Part shown: one piece after another, positions 36,581 through 48,429 of the stretch | Position numbering within the stretch: the stretch's first letter is position 1 | Layout of the letters: each line of letters begins with the position of its first letter | NCBI RefSeq assembly: GCF_943734655.1 | Contig: NC_071354.1 | Span: forward strand, 156,075,142 to 156,139,141 | From: Sabethes cyaneus | Lineage: Eukaryota; Arthropoda; Insecta; Diptera; Culicidae | Length of the DNA: 64,000 nt | Direction: 5' to 3' | Translations under genes and position numbers: made by a program | The notes under the pieces: generated by a model | The model's input: only the letters and a program-made list of their open reading frames with translations | Told to the model about the DNA's origin: nothing | The model's database searches: none

Positions 36581-39500
36581 TGCGTGTTAGAGAACAGAAA
36601 TAGAATGAGAAACAAATTAGTGTGCAATTTAAGGTTGAAAAGCTTAAAGAGTAACGAGTGACCGAGGCAAACTTTAAGTTTATTTCTGTTTTCATATTTA
36701 AAAGCCTCGCTATAGCGACCTGATACAATGTATTTATAATTAACATTTCTGCTTTACCAGGTCACTAATAATTATTTCGGTAATAATGAAATTTCCCACA
36801 AATTACTCACCAATTTAGAGGTGATGCTTGCGGTGTAAAATAATAATTTCGCATGTTAACTAACCTATAACCCAACCTTGCGCAGTGGGTCTCCGTTTAC
36901 TCTTTGCTCTCTGAATTTCATAATTTAAAACATATTGCAATTTATTGAATTTGTTTCGAAAATGTCTCTCTTCCTGGCTACAGTAACACCCGCGGAACGT
37001 ATACCTACGTTCCGGTTGCATATTCTTCGAAAGTAACAAGCTTTTGCATTCAGTACGCATAAAACATGCCACAACCATCAATTAATTAGTGTAGGTTCAT
37101 GGTGTTTCACTGTGTGGCGCTGTTGCTGCGGTTTACGTACAACGTCGGGTCACGGTCGAGGCCTGAACGGGACGAAAATAACTTCCATCAGGAAGCTGAG
37201 CAGCAACGAACGGTGTATGAGGTGTTTCCTAGTGGGTTGGCTTTCGTTTGTACGTAGTCGTTAGTATATGTATTGTTGTGAGATTTTTCATTCCTATGGT
37301 ATTTTCACGTAGGTTGAACTAAATGACACAAAATTGCAATAAATGCTCTGATTTCATTGCTACGGGATGAAATTAAATCCCAATCTAAAACTGTTTCGCA
37401 TTAATACGAGCAATATTCCCATAGACGAAATTAAACCACCTGGCATGCTGCTGTGGCACACCCTTCACAGTTCGTTTCCGGCGGATATTATGACCTAGAT
37501 TCTCCACCCCGCTTGTGGACCTTTTCGCTAGGCATTGGCTGAACCACGAAAAACAAGGGCAGTCGCGAGCAAAAAGGCCTGTTGTTTGTGCTTGCCCACA
37601 AGAAGGAAGTAAAGCTCCGCCGTAGTCCGTATAATAAAATAAAACAAAAGCCGATGATGATGTTAACGTTTATTACATCGATTACTGCTGCCGGTGAATG
37701 GTAAGTGGTGGTGATGATGGTCAGCACAGCACCGGCGAAGGCAAGTTGCAACAGGCTGCCAAAAGATAAACGATGGCTTTTGCCGTCGTGGATTTCCATG
37801 ATTGATGAGCTGATGCGCGACATAACAACAGTTGGTAGCGTAAAAGAAAAAAAAAATAAATGGCTATCCTTTTTCTATGTCTAGCCGGTGGTGCACGCAA
37901 ATTGTAGTCCAGTAATAAGGGTTTATAATTTGGAAAAAAGGTTTATTATTTAATAAATAACGATTTCCTCATGTAAAAATGATGGACGCGAGTGAAAGTA
38001 TGTTTGTTTGTGTGTGAAACCATTTTCGCGACCACCCACGCAGCCTATATTTGTCCGCGATATAAGGCCGCGATACGCTGTTTAGATATTAGCGCTGAAC
38101 TGACTCAGGTGATAGCGTTTTATGTTACGCCAACCCGTATTTGACCCGTGGCCATTTATTTTTATTCAACGTTATTTATATCGATGAAAAGACGTCTGAA
38201 GCAAAACCGAACCTGATATTTTGTAACGATCCATGCCGGAACGCATATAGGGTCATTAAATTTAAAGTCCCTGAAATATAGATCTAGATAAGTATACTCA
38301 GCAAATGATAAAAAATGTTTGTAAAATGTAAGCAATGGTTGGCCGAATTTGTAAGCAAGTTACTGCGTCTTCATGTTGTGCAATAACGAAATCTATTGCG
38401 ATTATTCGGTTTTTGCGCATAATATCATATTTCCTTTGATGTTATGTGAATCTATCTATTTTTATGCTTGTTATATCCGGGAAAAAGGTGACATTCTACT
38501 AATATGACCAAACTTAAAATAATTATTTTGGATTGCTACTTCCGTGAAATGAACGAGCACGATAAACATCAAATAAACTCGGATTCCACCAGGATATCGG
38601 TGAGTGTGTGTGATTTTGCCAAGGATTGAATTAAATATCTTAATTAACACCGTATGACAATATGTTCGAAGCCTACCTACTGACTGTCTTCCTTTGTAGC
38701 GGTTGTTAAAGCTCCGGTTTGCTGCCGAATCGGAATTGCCACACCTCTCTACAGCTCTTCACGGGATAGTCGTACATTTACCCAACCCGTCATCATTGTT
38801 TGTTTGTCATCGTTTGACGCTCAAATTATCCTGCTTGAATTTCGAGCTCATCGTTACCTGCCGGCCACATTCACCTGAACTGTGACGGTTGTCGTTTTTG
38901 CAAGCAAGCAACGCTCCGACAGAACACCATTAACATAGATGATGATGAGCTAATTAGTATGCACATATTCATAGCAGGTCGCGTTTGCGAAGGCAACGGC
39001 ACGACGGTGGGCTCAGCTGTAGCTAATGTGTGAATGCCTCTTTAGTTACTTGATGACTTGTGGTAGTATTTGGGCTCCGAAAGCTGCCAAGGCTGCCACA
39101 CTAGCAGCACCCAGAGCAGGATGCTATTTCTGTGGTCGCTCTCAAGTTCAATATAGATGTGCCTACGTATACATATACCTAGTCAGCGTGAAAAGCAATA
39201 CTCTTGTTTGGTGTAGCAAATTAGGACGCAAGATGAAACCGTTTAGGCTTTGCCGGGATAGTATTTTGGGGGTATCGTAAGCGTACGGTAAGCCGGCTAT
39301 AATAATCTTGTCAGACTGAGAGCCAATCCTTACGAGTTGTGGTTTCTCGGTTCAATCAATGTCTTTATCATAAAGATGCTAGTCGAAAGGAGAGTTTAAT
39401 AGCGTATTCAGGTTTCGCTTTCAATAAATTTGATTAAAATGAAAATAAAAATTTGTAAAAAACAAAATAATTGAAAGAAACTTATTCATGCATTGGACTC

Positions 39501-39847
39501 GAGCCTTTAGGGGACTTTAAAGATTAAAAATGTTTTTTTTTTCATAATTTAGATTCTAGTTACTGTCACGAAAATATTAAGAAATTTGAAGGTTAACAGC
39601 TCTGCCAATTATAAATTGGACATATTCCAGCGTTACGGATGCCATGCCTACCACGCAAATCAGTTCCTATTTAACCAAAACCCCTGGCATACAACTGGAT
39701 TGTAAAGTCCCTTTTAATCACTAATATTTCAAGCTATTTGCCAAAAAATTGTGAAAAAACGCAATTTACACGGTAAAAATGATTGCTAATTGCGTCCCGT
39801 AACGCTAGAATGTGTCATGGATGAAAGACTAGTAAATAGTTGGATAA
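36581..39847. other. Long stretch without supportable gene
   Basis: A minus frame at 36860-37081 (basic, helix-rich) and frames at 37488-37823 (minus), 38703-38885 and 39026-39280 lack recognisable domains. Acceptor-like TTCCTTTGTAG occurs before 38700, but the following frame is not conserved to my knowledge. AT-rich elsewhere. Confidence 0.4.
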
Positions 39848-40902
39848 TGCGTACCAACAGTGCCACGCGTACCTGTAGGCATAAAATAGGTCGGAATACG
39901 TGCAACCTTAACGTAGATCGGGTAGCCAACCCCGGTGGAAACTAGGGTCGTATACCGACAGGAAAGGAGGCACTCATATTTCCGCTGAGTGTTGGCAATA
40001 CGAATAGCCTTGCCAGCCGTGAGCGCCTGACTACAGAGCGCGGCTCATGACGATGATCCCACTGCACGGATCATCGTTTTCTCACCAGGTACGCGGCTGA
40101 ATCCCAGGTTAAGGGCGGCGCACAACAGCGACTGTTCCGGAGCGGGCGACTGACTTATGAACCGCTGTCTCGCCAGCTATACCCATGACTGCTAACTTGT
40201 CTGCGAGAGTAGGCATCGCAGCCCTAGAAACGCGGCATGATTAAAAAACTCATATTACGAATAATTTAGGAAATGAACTAAGACGGAATAATCGGTATGG
40301 ACCTAGGCGAATGAAAAAGAACAACGATTATTGGAAACTTGCTACTTGGAAGTCAGGACTTGAACCGGCACGCGGGGGGATCCTAGCAAGAGAACTGCAG
40401 AAGATGAAGGTCGATGTTGCAGCTATACAGGAAGTGCGATGAACGAAGATGGGACATAGCGAATAGTAGAACCTATGGAGGCCCATCAATGACCGTCTAT
40501 GCGCGTTGAGGATTAAGGCCAAATTCTTTAACGACAGTCTGATAAATGTGCACGCACCGACGAATGACAAACCCGATGACGTAAAAAACTACAAGGTATT
40601 CAGCCCTAAAGGTTGTACGACAGGGTGACGTAGGCCTACGTTATTATTATTGTTGTATTGATAACATGTTTTACTCAAAATTAGTGTAGGTTCATGGTGG
40701 CAATACGTCACACGGAGTCACGGCTACGTCAAAAGGAGTTCTATGATCTTCTCGACAGGACTTATGGTAAGCGCTCAGGACATGACATAAAGATAGTCAT
40801 CGAGGATACAAATGCACAGGTCGAACGTGAAGGGTTCTTTCGTCCTGTAATTGGTAGAGAAAGCCTCCTTCCTACCACAAACGACAGTGGTCTGAGGCTA
40901 TA
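39848..40902 (+). mobile_element. RTE-like non-LTR 5' fragment: leader plus endonuclease
   Basis: The leader GGATAATGCGTACCAACAGT, CCTGTAGGCATAAAATAG, and GGGTAGCCAACCCCGGTGG to GACAGGAAAGGAGG matches 11394-11600. The endonuclease follows at about 40325-40450 (WKLATWKSGL, ARELQKMKVDVAAIQEVR), with stops and frame changes around INVHAPTND-type text (40500-40580). A ~100-bp foreign stretch lies at 40590-40699; then YDLLDRTYGKRSGHDIKIVI and NAQVEREGFFRPVIGRESLL run to 40900. GDFN-type Asp is replaced (VIEDTNAQ, Glu-Asp). The copy ends where the repeat at 40903 begins. Confidence 0.78.
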
Positions 40903-41143
40903 CCCAAGTAACAATTCTAAAGCGACTTGGTTTTAGTTGAATTTTATGAAGGTTTTATTGCGGTATTAATCATTACCTCTGGTTTTCTTGTGGTAGTGCG
41001 CAATACCAAGAAGACACGAGTCCAAAAACACTTACAGCTAGCTAGAAAACCATAATAAAACTGTTAATAAAGCAAATTTAATATGGTTGTTTATATTACC
41101 ACGTTACAACTTGTTGGCTGCACCGCGTCTTTTAAAAACTTAC
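40901..41143 (+). mobile_element. CCCAAGTAAC-type dispersed repeat, copy 2
   Basis: Homologous to 25451-25700 along its length, starting CCCAAGTAACAATTCTAAAG and including AACTTGTTGGCTGCACCGCG near the end. It begins right after TA and interrupts the endonuclease frame of the retrotransposon fragment, so it inserted after that copy. Right boundary approximate. Confidence 0.7.
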
Positions 41144-41536
41144 CATAAGTGTGGCATAGCAATACAATGGCGCACCAATCAAAATTGATCCTATCGCGGT
41201 TGCTTGCTCACAAACAACAATTCATCAAAGCAAAGTGCTTCGCAAAAAGAAAGTTATTATCAATTAGTTTTCCTGTCACAGGAAGCAACTAAAATGATTT
41301 TGCTAGAAACTGAGATTAACTAACTGAATATATTTATTTTGTTAAAACAACCAGTTTTCGAAAATTGCAAAATTTCATTGGTGCGTTGATTTTATCCGCC
41401 TATCATATCAATATGCACAATAAAATTAAATCCGCACATGCTGCAAACTAACGAAATTGCTTAAAATTTATTAAATATTCTATGGGATATTTTATCATGG
41501 TCGCTAAAAACCAAATCGTTCGGATTGATCTGAATG

Positions 41537-41660
41537 TAAAGGCCCAAACACAATGCATACGGATTTTACTACGTTGCGGATATTTGACAGAAAACCCATG
41601 GAAAAACTGTCAAATTGCCGCAACGTAGTAAAATCCGTATGCATTGTGTCTGGGCCTTAA
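41537..41660. mobile_element. Foldback MITE with 51-52-bp arms, probable PIF/Harbinger type (TAA duplication)
   Basis: Arms AGGCCCAAACACAATGCATA (starting 41540) and TATGCATTGTGTCTGGGCCT (ending 41657) continue inward as near-perfect complements (GGATTTTACTACGTTGCGG, ATTTGACAG) to a 16-bp loop AAAACCCATGGAAAAA. TAA flanks both ends, a TWA-type target duplication. Arms differ at only about two positions, so the copy is young. No coding capacity. Confidence 0.9.
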
Positions 41661-42753
41661 AGCTTTAACTTTTCCGCTCACGGATGTATTTTCAAGTTGA
41701 CAAAGCTGGCGAACTGATTTAGCTTTTACCAGAGCGCAAAGCGAAAAGCTTTATTAAATTGCTGCTTTCAGCAATTCGACTACTTGAGCTTATAACCTGA
41801 TTCTTGTAGAGATTATGAAAACATTCTGAGAAGTGGGCCACTTGGATAGAAAGCAGTTTTATAGCGGTCATCAGAAAGTTCTGGTGCAGTTCATAGTTTT
41901 ATTATCGGTTTTTTGATCGGTCTCGGATAACTGATGAGCGGGTCGGCGAACAAGTTGAAGGGAACCTGAACGAGAAGCGGAAGCATATCCACGATGAGAT
42001 CAGTACGACAGCACGTGAAACGTTGGCGTTGGGTACTACTGCTGCAGCCACTTCCAGCGAGTGGTTTGACGGGTGACTTACGAGAAGAATCGAGTCACAG
42101 CACACAGCACAGTGGGGCGACTCCATACAAATGCTGGCCAAGCAAAAAAATCTATTTAAATCAAGGAGAATATGTGGTTCTTAAGTAATTTTGGGGTGCT
42201 GAGCCCGAATTTCAGGTTTATTTTGCATTAAAACGTATATTTTTTGTGTTAGGGAGAATTCTCAACTATATTTCAAGTATTTTTTAAGTATAATGACGTA
42301 TAAGAAATGAGGGTCGTTTTGAAAACTATTGCAGATGAATTTTTATATGATAAAAAATTATATAAAACAATACAAAGCAAGTATGTGCTTTAATAATCAA
42401 CACAAAATCCATATAAGTTAATATTAATCAAAAATCAAAACTTTTCCCCTTATTAGTTTTCTTAATCTTCTTAATCTCCATCTTCTTTTTCTTCTTCTTA
42501 ATCTTTTTCTTCTTCTTCTTCTTCTTCTTTTTCTTCTGCAGAATCATTCGTTTCGCGTTTCGTCTTCAATAGTAATATAGCGTTCTCAGAAAGATTTTTC
42601 TAATTACATTTTTCCGTTTCGCAGAAGCTATAAGCTTTATCCGGAGAAATAAGAAGACGAATAATTCTATCACGATTTATATTTTCACACTCATTTTTGC
42701 ATGTAAAATATTGTCTTGTATTTTTATCACTATTTTTAGCATAAGGCAATAAC
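41661..42753. other. Interval with CTT-rich low complexity, no gene
   Basis: A CTTCTT-rich polypyrimidine tract lies at about 42465-42538. The 41902-42141 minus frame and the 41994-42188 frame show no domain. Confidence 0.5.
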
Positions 42754-42872
42754 CTTATTTTCGTGAGGGTCAATACCGGTGTTACCTGGATTCAATTCCC
42801 AATCCCGCAGAAGTCACGAATGACCCGAGTTGTTAAAGTGACTATAATTAAACAAAAAAACTTATTTTTGTG
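42754..42872 (+). mobile_element. tRNA-derived SINE, family C, diverged copy
   Basis: AGGGTCAATACCGG and then GGATTCAATTCCCAATCCCG, CAGAAGTCACGAATGACCC and GTTAAAGTGACTATAATTAA match the SINE at 63822-63956. About 35 bp of the head between the A and B boxes is missing. An imperfect 12-bp duplication CTTATTTT(C/T)GTG flanks it (42754-42765, 42861-42872). Confidence 0.75.
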
Positions 42873-43865
42873 CTTCTTTTGTCATTCGTCCTATCAGCAA
42901 TATAGTTGTCTAGATTCATTTATGACCGCGAATTTAAATTCTTTGGATTGCAGTGGACGTATTATATGAGGACTTTACCCTGACATAAAGGTTTTTGGTA
43001 TACAAACAATAAGTTCCGAATTTTTCTGAAATAATGTGTTCAAGAACTTGCCATAAGAAAATTTCTCAACCTTTTAATTAATTTCATATCTACACCCGTG
43101 ATTTCAGAACTAATACCAAGATTGGCATAAGATCTTCGAGCTGTATTTCTTTATTTACTATCGCTGTATCCTCCAGATTTCCTCCAACCTCTAAAATCTA
43201 GTCAATATGCAGTATGGACCATACATTCGAAGCAGCTTATCCAACCATGTAAAGGAGATATCCCATAATTAAGATATCCTACGATTACTTTGAGAGTTTG
43301 AATTTTGACTATATTGTTGAATTCTGATATAGTAGCCTTACAAGCGTAACATCTGTGCTCTGCGCTACTCTGCGCTAAATGAGACTATATCCATTTGAAA
43401 GCTCATATTTTACGCTAACTTTCACCGGTAGTGTCAATAGTGGCGAACCTGGGCTTCAAAACTTTTAAGCGTATTTTATGCGAAAATATGGCACTTTTTT
43501 AATGAAAATTAAAATTGTGGCGTATTATGATAAAATTACTGCATACTCAATTAATGGGCTTTATTCAGCACTATTTTTTGAAGAACTTTTCCTTAGACAC
43601 CGTTGAAATCCGAGCTACCATTAGACCTCTAGCATGTTTTGAAATATTGGGTTATTTTTCAAAAAAACGCTAAAACATGCTGAGATAGCATACTTTCAAG
43701 ATTCATAGAAAATTCAAAGTTTGTCATATTGATCTAAAATTTTGGATTTGAACACTTCAATAGTATAGAATCACAGGAAAAATACAACGGAGAGTCGAAA
43801 TGAACTTTTATTTTTTGGCTGCTGGCCAGCGATTCCCCACTGTGCACAGTTGCAGACATACTAAC

Positions 43866-43866
<1 letters not shown>
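42873..43866. other. Unannotated AT-rich stretch
   Basis: No coding region or repeat recognised. Confidence 0.4.

Positions 43867-43922
<56 letters not shown>
43867..43922. repeat. (GA)n dinucleotide microsatellite
   Basis: About 28 GA units with one interruption (GAAAGA at 43910). It makes Ser/Leu repeats in minus frames that are not real proteins. Confidence 0.95.
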
Positions 43923-44540
43923 TACTGAGATGAACTGCCGGAAAGAGACTTCACCGTCGTAAGAAACGCCAGCACTGGATCGTGTTTTGGCGGAGGCGGA
44001 GAAATGATTTGGGCGCACGACATGAGAAGCATCGATCAACAGGATCAGGATCAGATCGTGCCAACCGTCTCCTGTCATGTGCATTGACAAGGAGGGGATT
44101 ACCGAAAGATTGGAAATGGCTAGGCGTTGGAAATAACAGTAGAATCAATATATAAATAGAATGCCAGTCTCGCTGTTTTTCTATAGGACTCATTGTGGTA
44201 AACATGATGTTAACAATCTGTATCAAGTCTGTGAATCGGGAACTTCATTGTCAAAGTTGCTCATTGTTATTTATCTGTTCTTTATCTGTGCGCTGGTTGG
44301 TGCTGTCAACAGTGCGTTCTCCGCTGTGTTTTTATGCCAGTGACGTTCTTTTTCTTTTCGTCCGGATGAATAGAATCCCACAACTGCGCCCTTTTGCACC
44401 GATTTTTTCAGAAATTTGAAGCAAGCGAAGTTTCCAATCACATTACTTGGCAGCCATATTTGAAATTTTGAAATGGTTGTCAAAGTTTGACAATGAGATT
44501 CCCCTTTTGATGAATCTCAGGCACACACACATTTGCATAT

Positions 44541-44698
44541 ATAGGGCCCTATTCTCACAGTCACTTCACCTCGCCTCACTTCTTTCACTTTCCTGTCACC
44601 TCACCTAACGGCTCCCCGTTTGATTCGTACAGTCACCCAGGTGAGCGGAGTCCCCCAGGTGACTGTAAGGATCGCAAATTGTGAGAATAGGGCCCATA
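44541..44698. mobile_element. MITE with GGGCCCTATTCTCACA inverted ends
   Basis: The left end GGGCCCTATTCTCACAGT (44544) and right end ATTGTGAGAATAGGGCCC (to 44695) are inverted repeats of 16 bp, flanked by ATA on both sides. A second internal hairpin pairs ACAGTCACC with GGTGACTGT around 44630-44667. Length 152 bp, no coding capacity. Superfamily not assigned. Confidence 0.85.
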
Positions 44699-44809
44699 AT
44701 GTAAATACATTATCTGAACATGCGTGATGTTTACCACACGCACTGCAGCGACACTGGCATTCTATATATATTGATTATACTGAAATAACATTTCGATGTA
44801 TTTTTGAAT

Positions 44810-47800
44810 TGTGAACCAGATGGAGCGATTAACAGAAATAAAGATAAAGATTGAAGATAATGGACAAGCAGTGGATCCACCAACTTCGGGCGAGGTTAAA
44901 AAAGCAACTTGAAGGCTGAAAAACGGCAAAGAAACGCAGCTGGAAAGGACGGTATCCCCGCCGAACTTCGTGAAATCTGAAGCGAACGGCTGTATTGTGC
45001 AATCCATCAAGTTATACTAAAGGCACAGACAAACAGACATAACTCTTGGAAGAAAAATCAACAAAAATTATCGTACCTCACATTTAGCCTGAACACCAGC
45101 ACCATCTATGATCGACATTCCCAAATATTAACCTTCCTAGTGCATTGGCATACTTACAAAGCTTGATACTCAGTAACGGAACGAGCTAGAGACTTGAAAT
45201 TTTCTGACTTTTCCTAACTTTGGAAAACTAGCATTGTGGGGGAGTTTCAGCTTTCAGCGACATCTAGAAGAGCCACAGCAAAAAAAGTTACATATTATGC
45301 ATTAAGGGTCGAAAACGACCCAAGTTTTGAAATTGCTCTTATTCATCCATTTTCAATCCGAATTTTGTTTTCTTTACCTCATGTGAAAGGTATGGCCAAA
45401 ACCTGGCACCCATATACCTTGGGGAATATTTGATGACTAATGGCCACTTCTGCGTCGGTTCCGGAACACCCACTACCAGGTCCCGGGGACATTTTTATAC
45501 TTTGAGGTAATTCATTTTGCGGCACATCAAATCACATTGGCTTGATAAAATAAGACTAGTGGAAGTACAATGGGGATATTTTGGACCCGAATGGCCACTT
45601 CATTCTGGAACATCCGGTACCCGGTTTTTGAGGACAATTTTGAATATTAGGATGATTTATCTTACCACACGTCAAATTACGACTATTGAAAGTATAATAA
45701 AGACATTTTGAAGGCAAATGGCCACTTCAGCATTGTGATTTGAGGTGCCGCATGGTGAATTATCTTTAAATCCAAAAATGTCCCCCGAAACTGGCACCGG
45801 GTGTTCCAGAACCGATGGTAAAGTTGCCATTTGGCTTCTAAATGACACTGTTTTTCTTCCATTAGTCTTATTTTATTAAGCCGATGTGATTTGATATGTC
45901 GCTTTTTGAATTATCCTAAAATACAAAAATGGCCCCAAAAACCGGGTACCGGATGTTCCAGGACCAATGCTGATGTGGCCATTTGCCTTCAAAATGTTTT
46001 ATTATACTTTCAATAGTCTTATGTTATCAAGCTGACGTAATTTGACGTGTGGCAAGATAAATCATCCTAAAATTCAAAATTGTCCTCAAAAACCAGGTAC
46101 CGGATGTTCCAGAACCAATGGGAAAATGGCCGTTTGAGTCCAAAATGTCCCCATTGTACTTTCATTAATCTTATTTTATCGAGCCAATGTGATTTGGTGG
46201 GCCGCAAAATAAATTATCTCAAACCATAAACATGTTTCCCGGGACCTGGTAATGGGTGTTCCGGAACCGACGCAGAAGTGGCCATTAGTCAACAAATATC
46301 GCCTAACATACCTTGGGTGCCAGTTTTGGCCATAGCTTTCAAACGAGGTAAAGAAAACGAAATTCGGATTGAAAATGGATGAATGAGAGCAATTTCAAAA
46401 CTTGGGTCGTTTTCGACCCCAATGCATAATATGTAACTTTTTTCTAATGCATTAGGAAGGTTAAACAGCAACAGGAGTATCCCTCGAAGTAGCAAGTATT
46501 TTTTATGGGGAATTCCCTTCTTTCGTCAAAAAGCGCCACTTTGACCAAAACGGAGACATTCCCAGCTGAGCCCAAATTTGAAATGACGGTTTAATTGGTA
46601 CGAAGAATGGAAAACGAGTGTTATGTCTGTTTGTCTGTGCTAAAGGTATGGAGCAACCTACGAACTGATGGGAAGGTCTCGTATGCCCTGTTCTTCTCAA
46701 TTCTGCATGCAAAATTCTCTCCCATGTACTGTTTCACACGCTGAGGCCATTACAGGAAGCCTTTGCTGACGAATACCAGTGCGGTTTTCGAGAGGCATGC
46801 TCCACGACGAATCAAATGTTCACCTCGCGACAAATCCTCGATAAATTCCGGGAATTTAACTTGCACATTGATCATTTGTTTAAAGACTTTAGGGTGGCGT
46901 ACGATCCAATTAAACGAAATGAGCGGCGGATTATGCTTGAACATAGTTTTTGCTACAAAATTGACTAGGCGACGTACTACCCTTAATGATTCGAAATCAA
47001 GCGTCACAATAGCGGACTTGTTTGAGACGTTAGATGGTTTAAAGCAAGGTGACGGACTATCGAATTTGCTAATTCAACATAGCATTGGAAGGCAATACTC
47101 GAAGGGTAGGTGTGCAGAGAAGCAGTACCTGCATCACGAAATATGGCATGCTCCTAGGGTTCGCGGATGACACCGATATCATCGGTGTTAACCCCAAAGC
47201 TGTGGAAGAGGCGTACACGTATCTTACGGAGGAAGTTGCGAGGATAGGGTTTGTCATACACCCTGCCAAACCGAAGTATATGGTGGCTGATAGAGAGCGT
47301 GGTAGCCCTTCAGGTGTTGGAACTGCGGTAGTGATAGATGGTGATAGTTACTTTTGAAGTAGACGACGAATTTGTTTACCAAGTTAGTGACATGTGGCAA
47401 CGGTGTGAGCCATGAAGTAAAAAGGCGGATAGCGGATGCCAACAGGGCCTTCTACGGATTGTGTAGCCAGCTGAAGTCCCGTAGCGTACAACTCCATACA
47501 AAACTCGCGCTCTATAAGATGTTAATTCTCCCGGTGGAACTCTACGGGCACGAAGCGTGGACATTGAAAGAGTGTGACCGACGTGCTCTTAGTGTTTTGA
47601 ACTTAAAACAGTGTAATCAATTTTTGGCAACATTTAAAAATGTAATATGGCACAGGGGCATGCACCACGACATTTACTAAGTATAGAAAAATGCGAATAA
47701 AACACGGCAGGCTGCAGTGAATTGACCACGTAGCAAGGATGTCGGATGAGACACCACCGAAAATAATATTCAGCACAGAACCCGACAGAGGTAGTTGACT

Positions 47801-47972
47801 TCGACGCAGACTCCGTACCCGTTGGATGAGCGCTGTTGACGCGGATGCGAGAATAGCGGGTGTTAGGGGCGACTGTAGAGTGATAGCTCAACGCCGAGAA
47901 GCGTGGAGGCGACTAGTAAATTCGGCGCAGATTCGATAAGTGAATTGTCGCCGAAAAAGTAAGTAAGTAAGT
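44810..47972 (+). mobile_element. RTE-like non-LTR retrotransposon, 5'-truncated, split by a foldback transposon
   Basis: Coding remains start at about 44845 with EDNGQAVDPPTSGEVKKA and a GIPAELR-like block up to 45016. The foldback element 45024-46639 follows. Then 46641 onward gives the RT: FREACSTTNQMF-type text near 46785, SVTIADLFETLDGLKQGD (about 47000), MLLGFADDTDIIGVNPKAVE (47150-47205), VVIDGDSYF, HEVKRRIADANRAFYGLCSQ and LPVELYGHEAWTLKE (47525). A degraded C-terminus follows (IDHVARMSDE, 47715). It ends with (AAGT)n at 47957-47972, as does 11394-13008. Many frameshifts; FADD catalytic motif intact. Confidence 0.82.
45017..46646. mobile_element. Foldback DNA transposon of inverted tandem units, 1616 bp, 7-bp duplication
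   Basis: A perfect 20-bp terminal inverted repeat CACAGACAAACAGACATAAC (45024-45043 and inverted at 46620-46639) is flanked by CTAAAGG on both sides (45017-45023, 46640-46646). Inside, the outer arm segments at about 45285-45433 and 46289-46440 are inverted copies. Between them are units of about 130-150 bp marked by ATGGCCACTTC: three in forward orientation (45440, 45591, 45718) and four inverted (45831, 45975, 46127, 46276). GGAACATCCGGTACCCGG-type blocks recur in each unit. No transposase is seen. It lies inside an RTE-like RT. Confidence 0.88.
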
Positions 47973-48233
47973 ACACGGATAGAAATTTGATCTCCAAAAC
48001 GAGCAAAATGACTCATGATTCCAGGTTTCTAGCTAATGATTTATGAAAATACACCATGAATAATAATCATGATATCAAGAGCTTCTTGCAGTACAACACA
48101 ACGCGAAATCATGAACATTATTCATGGTTTTGTGCTGTCTGATATGGCAGTTCAGTCATGATTTGACAGGAATTCACATTTCATGATTTCATGATTTCAT
48201 TCATGGCATCGGAATCAAATTTCTTTCCGTGTA
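47972..48233. mobile_element. MITE with CACGGATAGAAATTTGAT ends, TA target duplication
   Basis: The left end CACGGATAGAAATTTGAT (47974) and right end ATCAAATTTCTTTCCGTG (to 48231) are inverted repeats with one mismatch, flanked by TA. The 258-bp interior is rich in ATCATGA/TCATGAT motifs, so it has extensive weak self-pairing. It begins at the very end of the (AAGT)n tail of the preceding retrotransposon, using its terminal TA. Confidence 0.85.
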
Positions 48234-48429
48234 TTATGATTGGATTTTGATGGTTTGGGTACCTATCGATTCATGATAGAAGCAGCAATTATGTGGTTTT
48301 TATTATTATTTTCTTTTTCAATCACTAAATAATGAAAATTAATAAAAAGTTTCAAAACTCAATTTACCCATACATTGCAAGGACAACAGTTAAATTCATC
48401 AACTATTTACTATGATTTCCTTTGAGAAT

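Noticed and set aside
36860..37081. Basic helix-rich minus-strand frame as part of an RT
   Set aside because: No RT motif; resemblance to RT linker helices is compositional only.
43734..44090. Ser/Leu-repeat minus-strand frame
   Set aside because: It results from the (GA)n microsatellite; flanking residues match no family I know.
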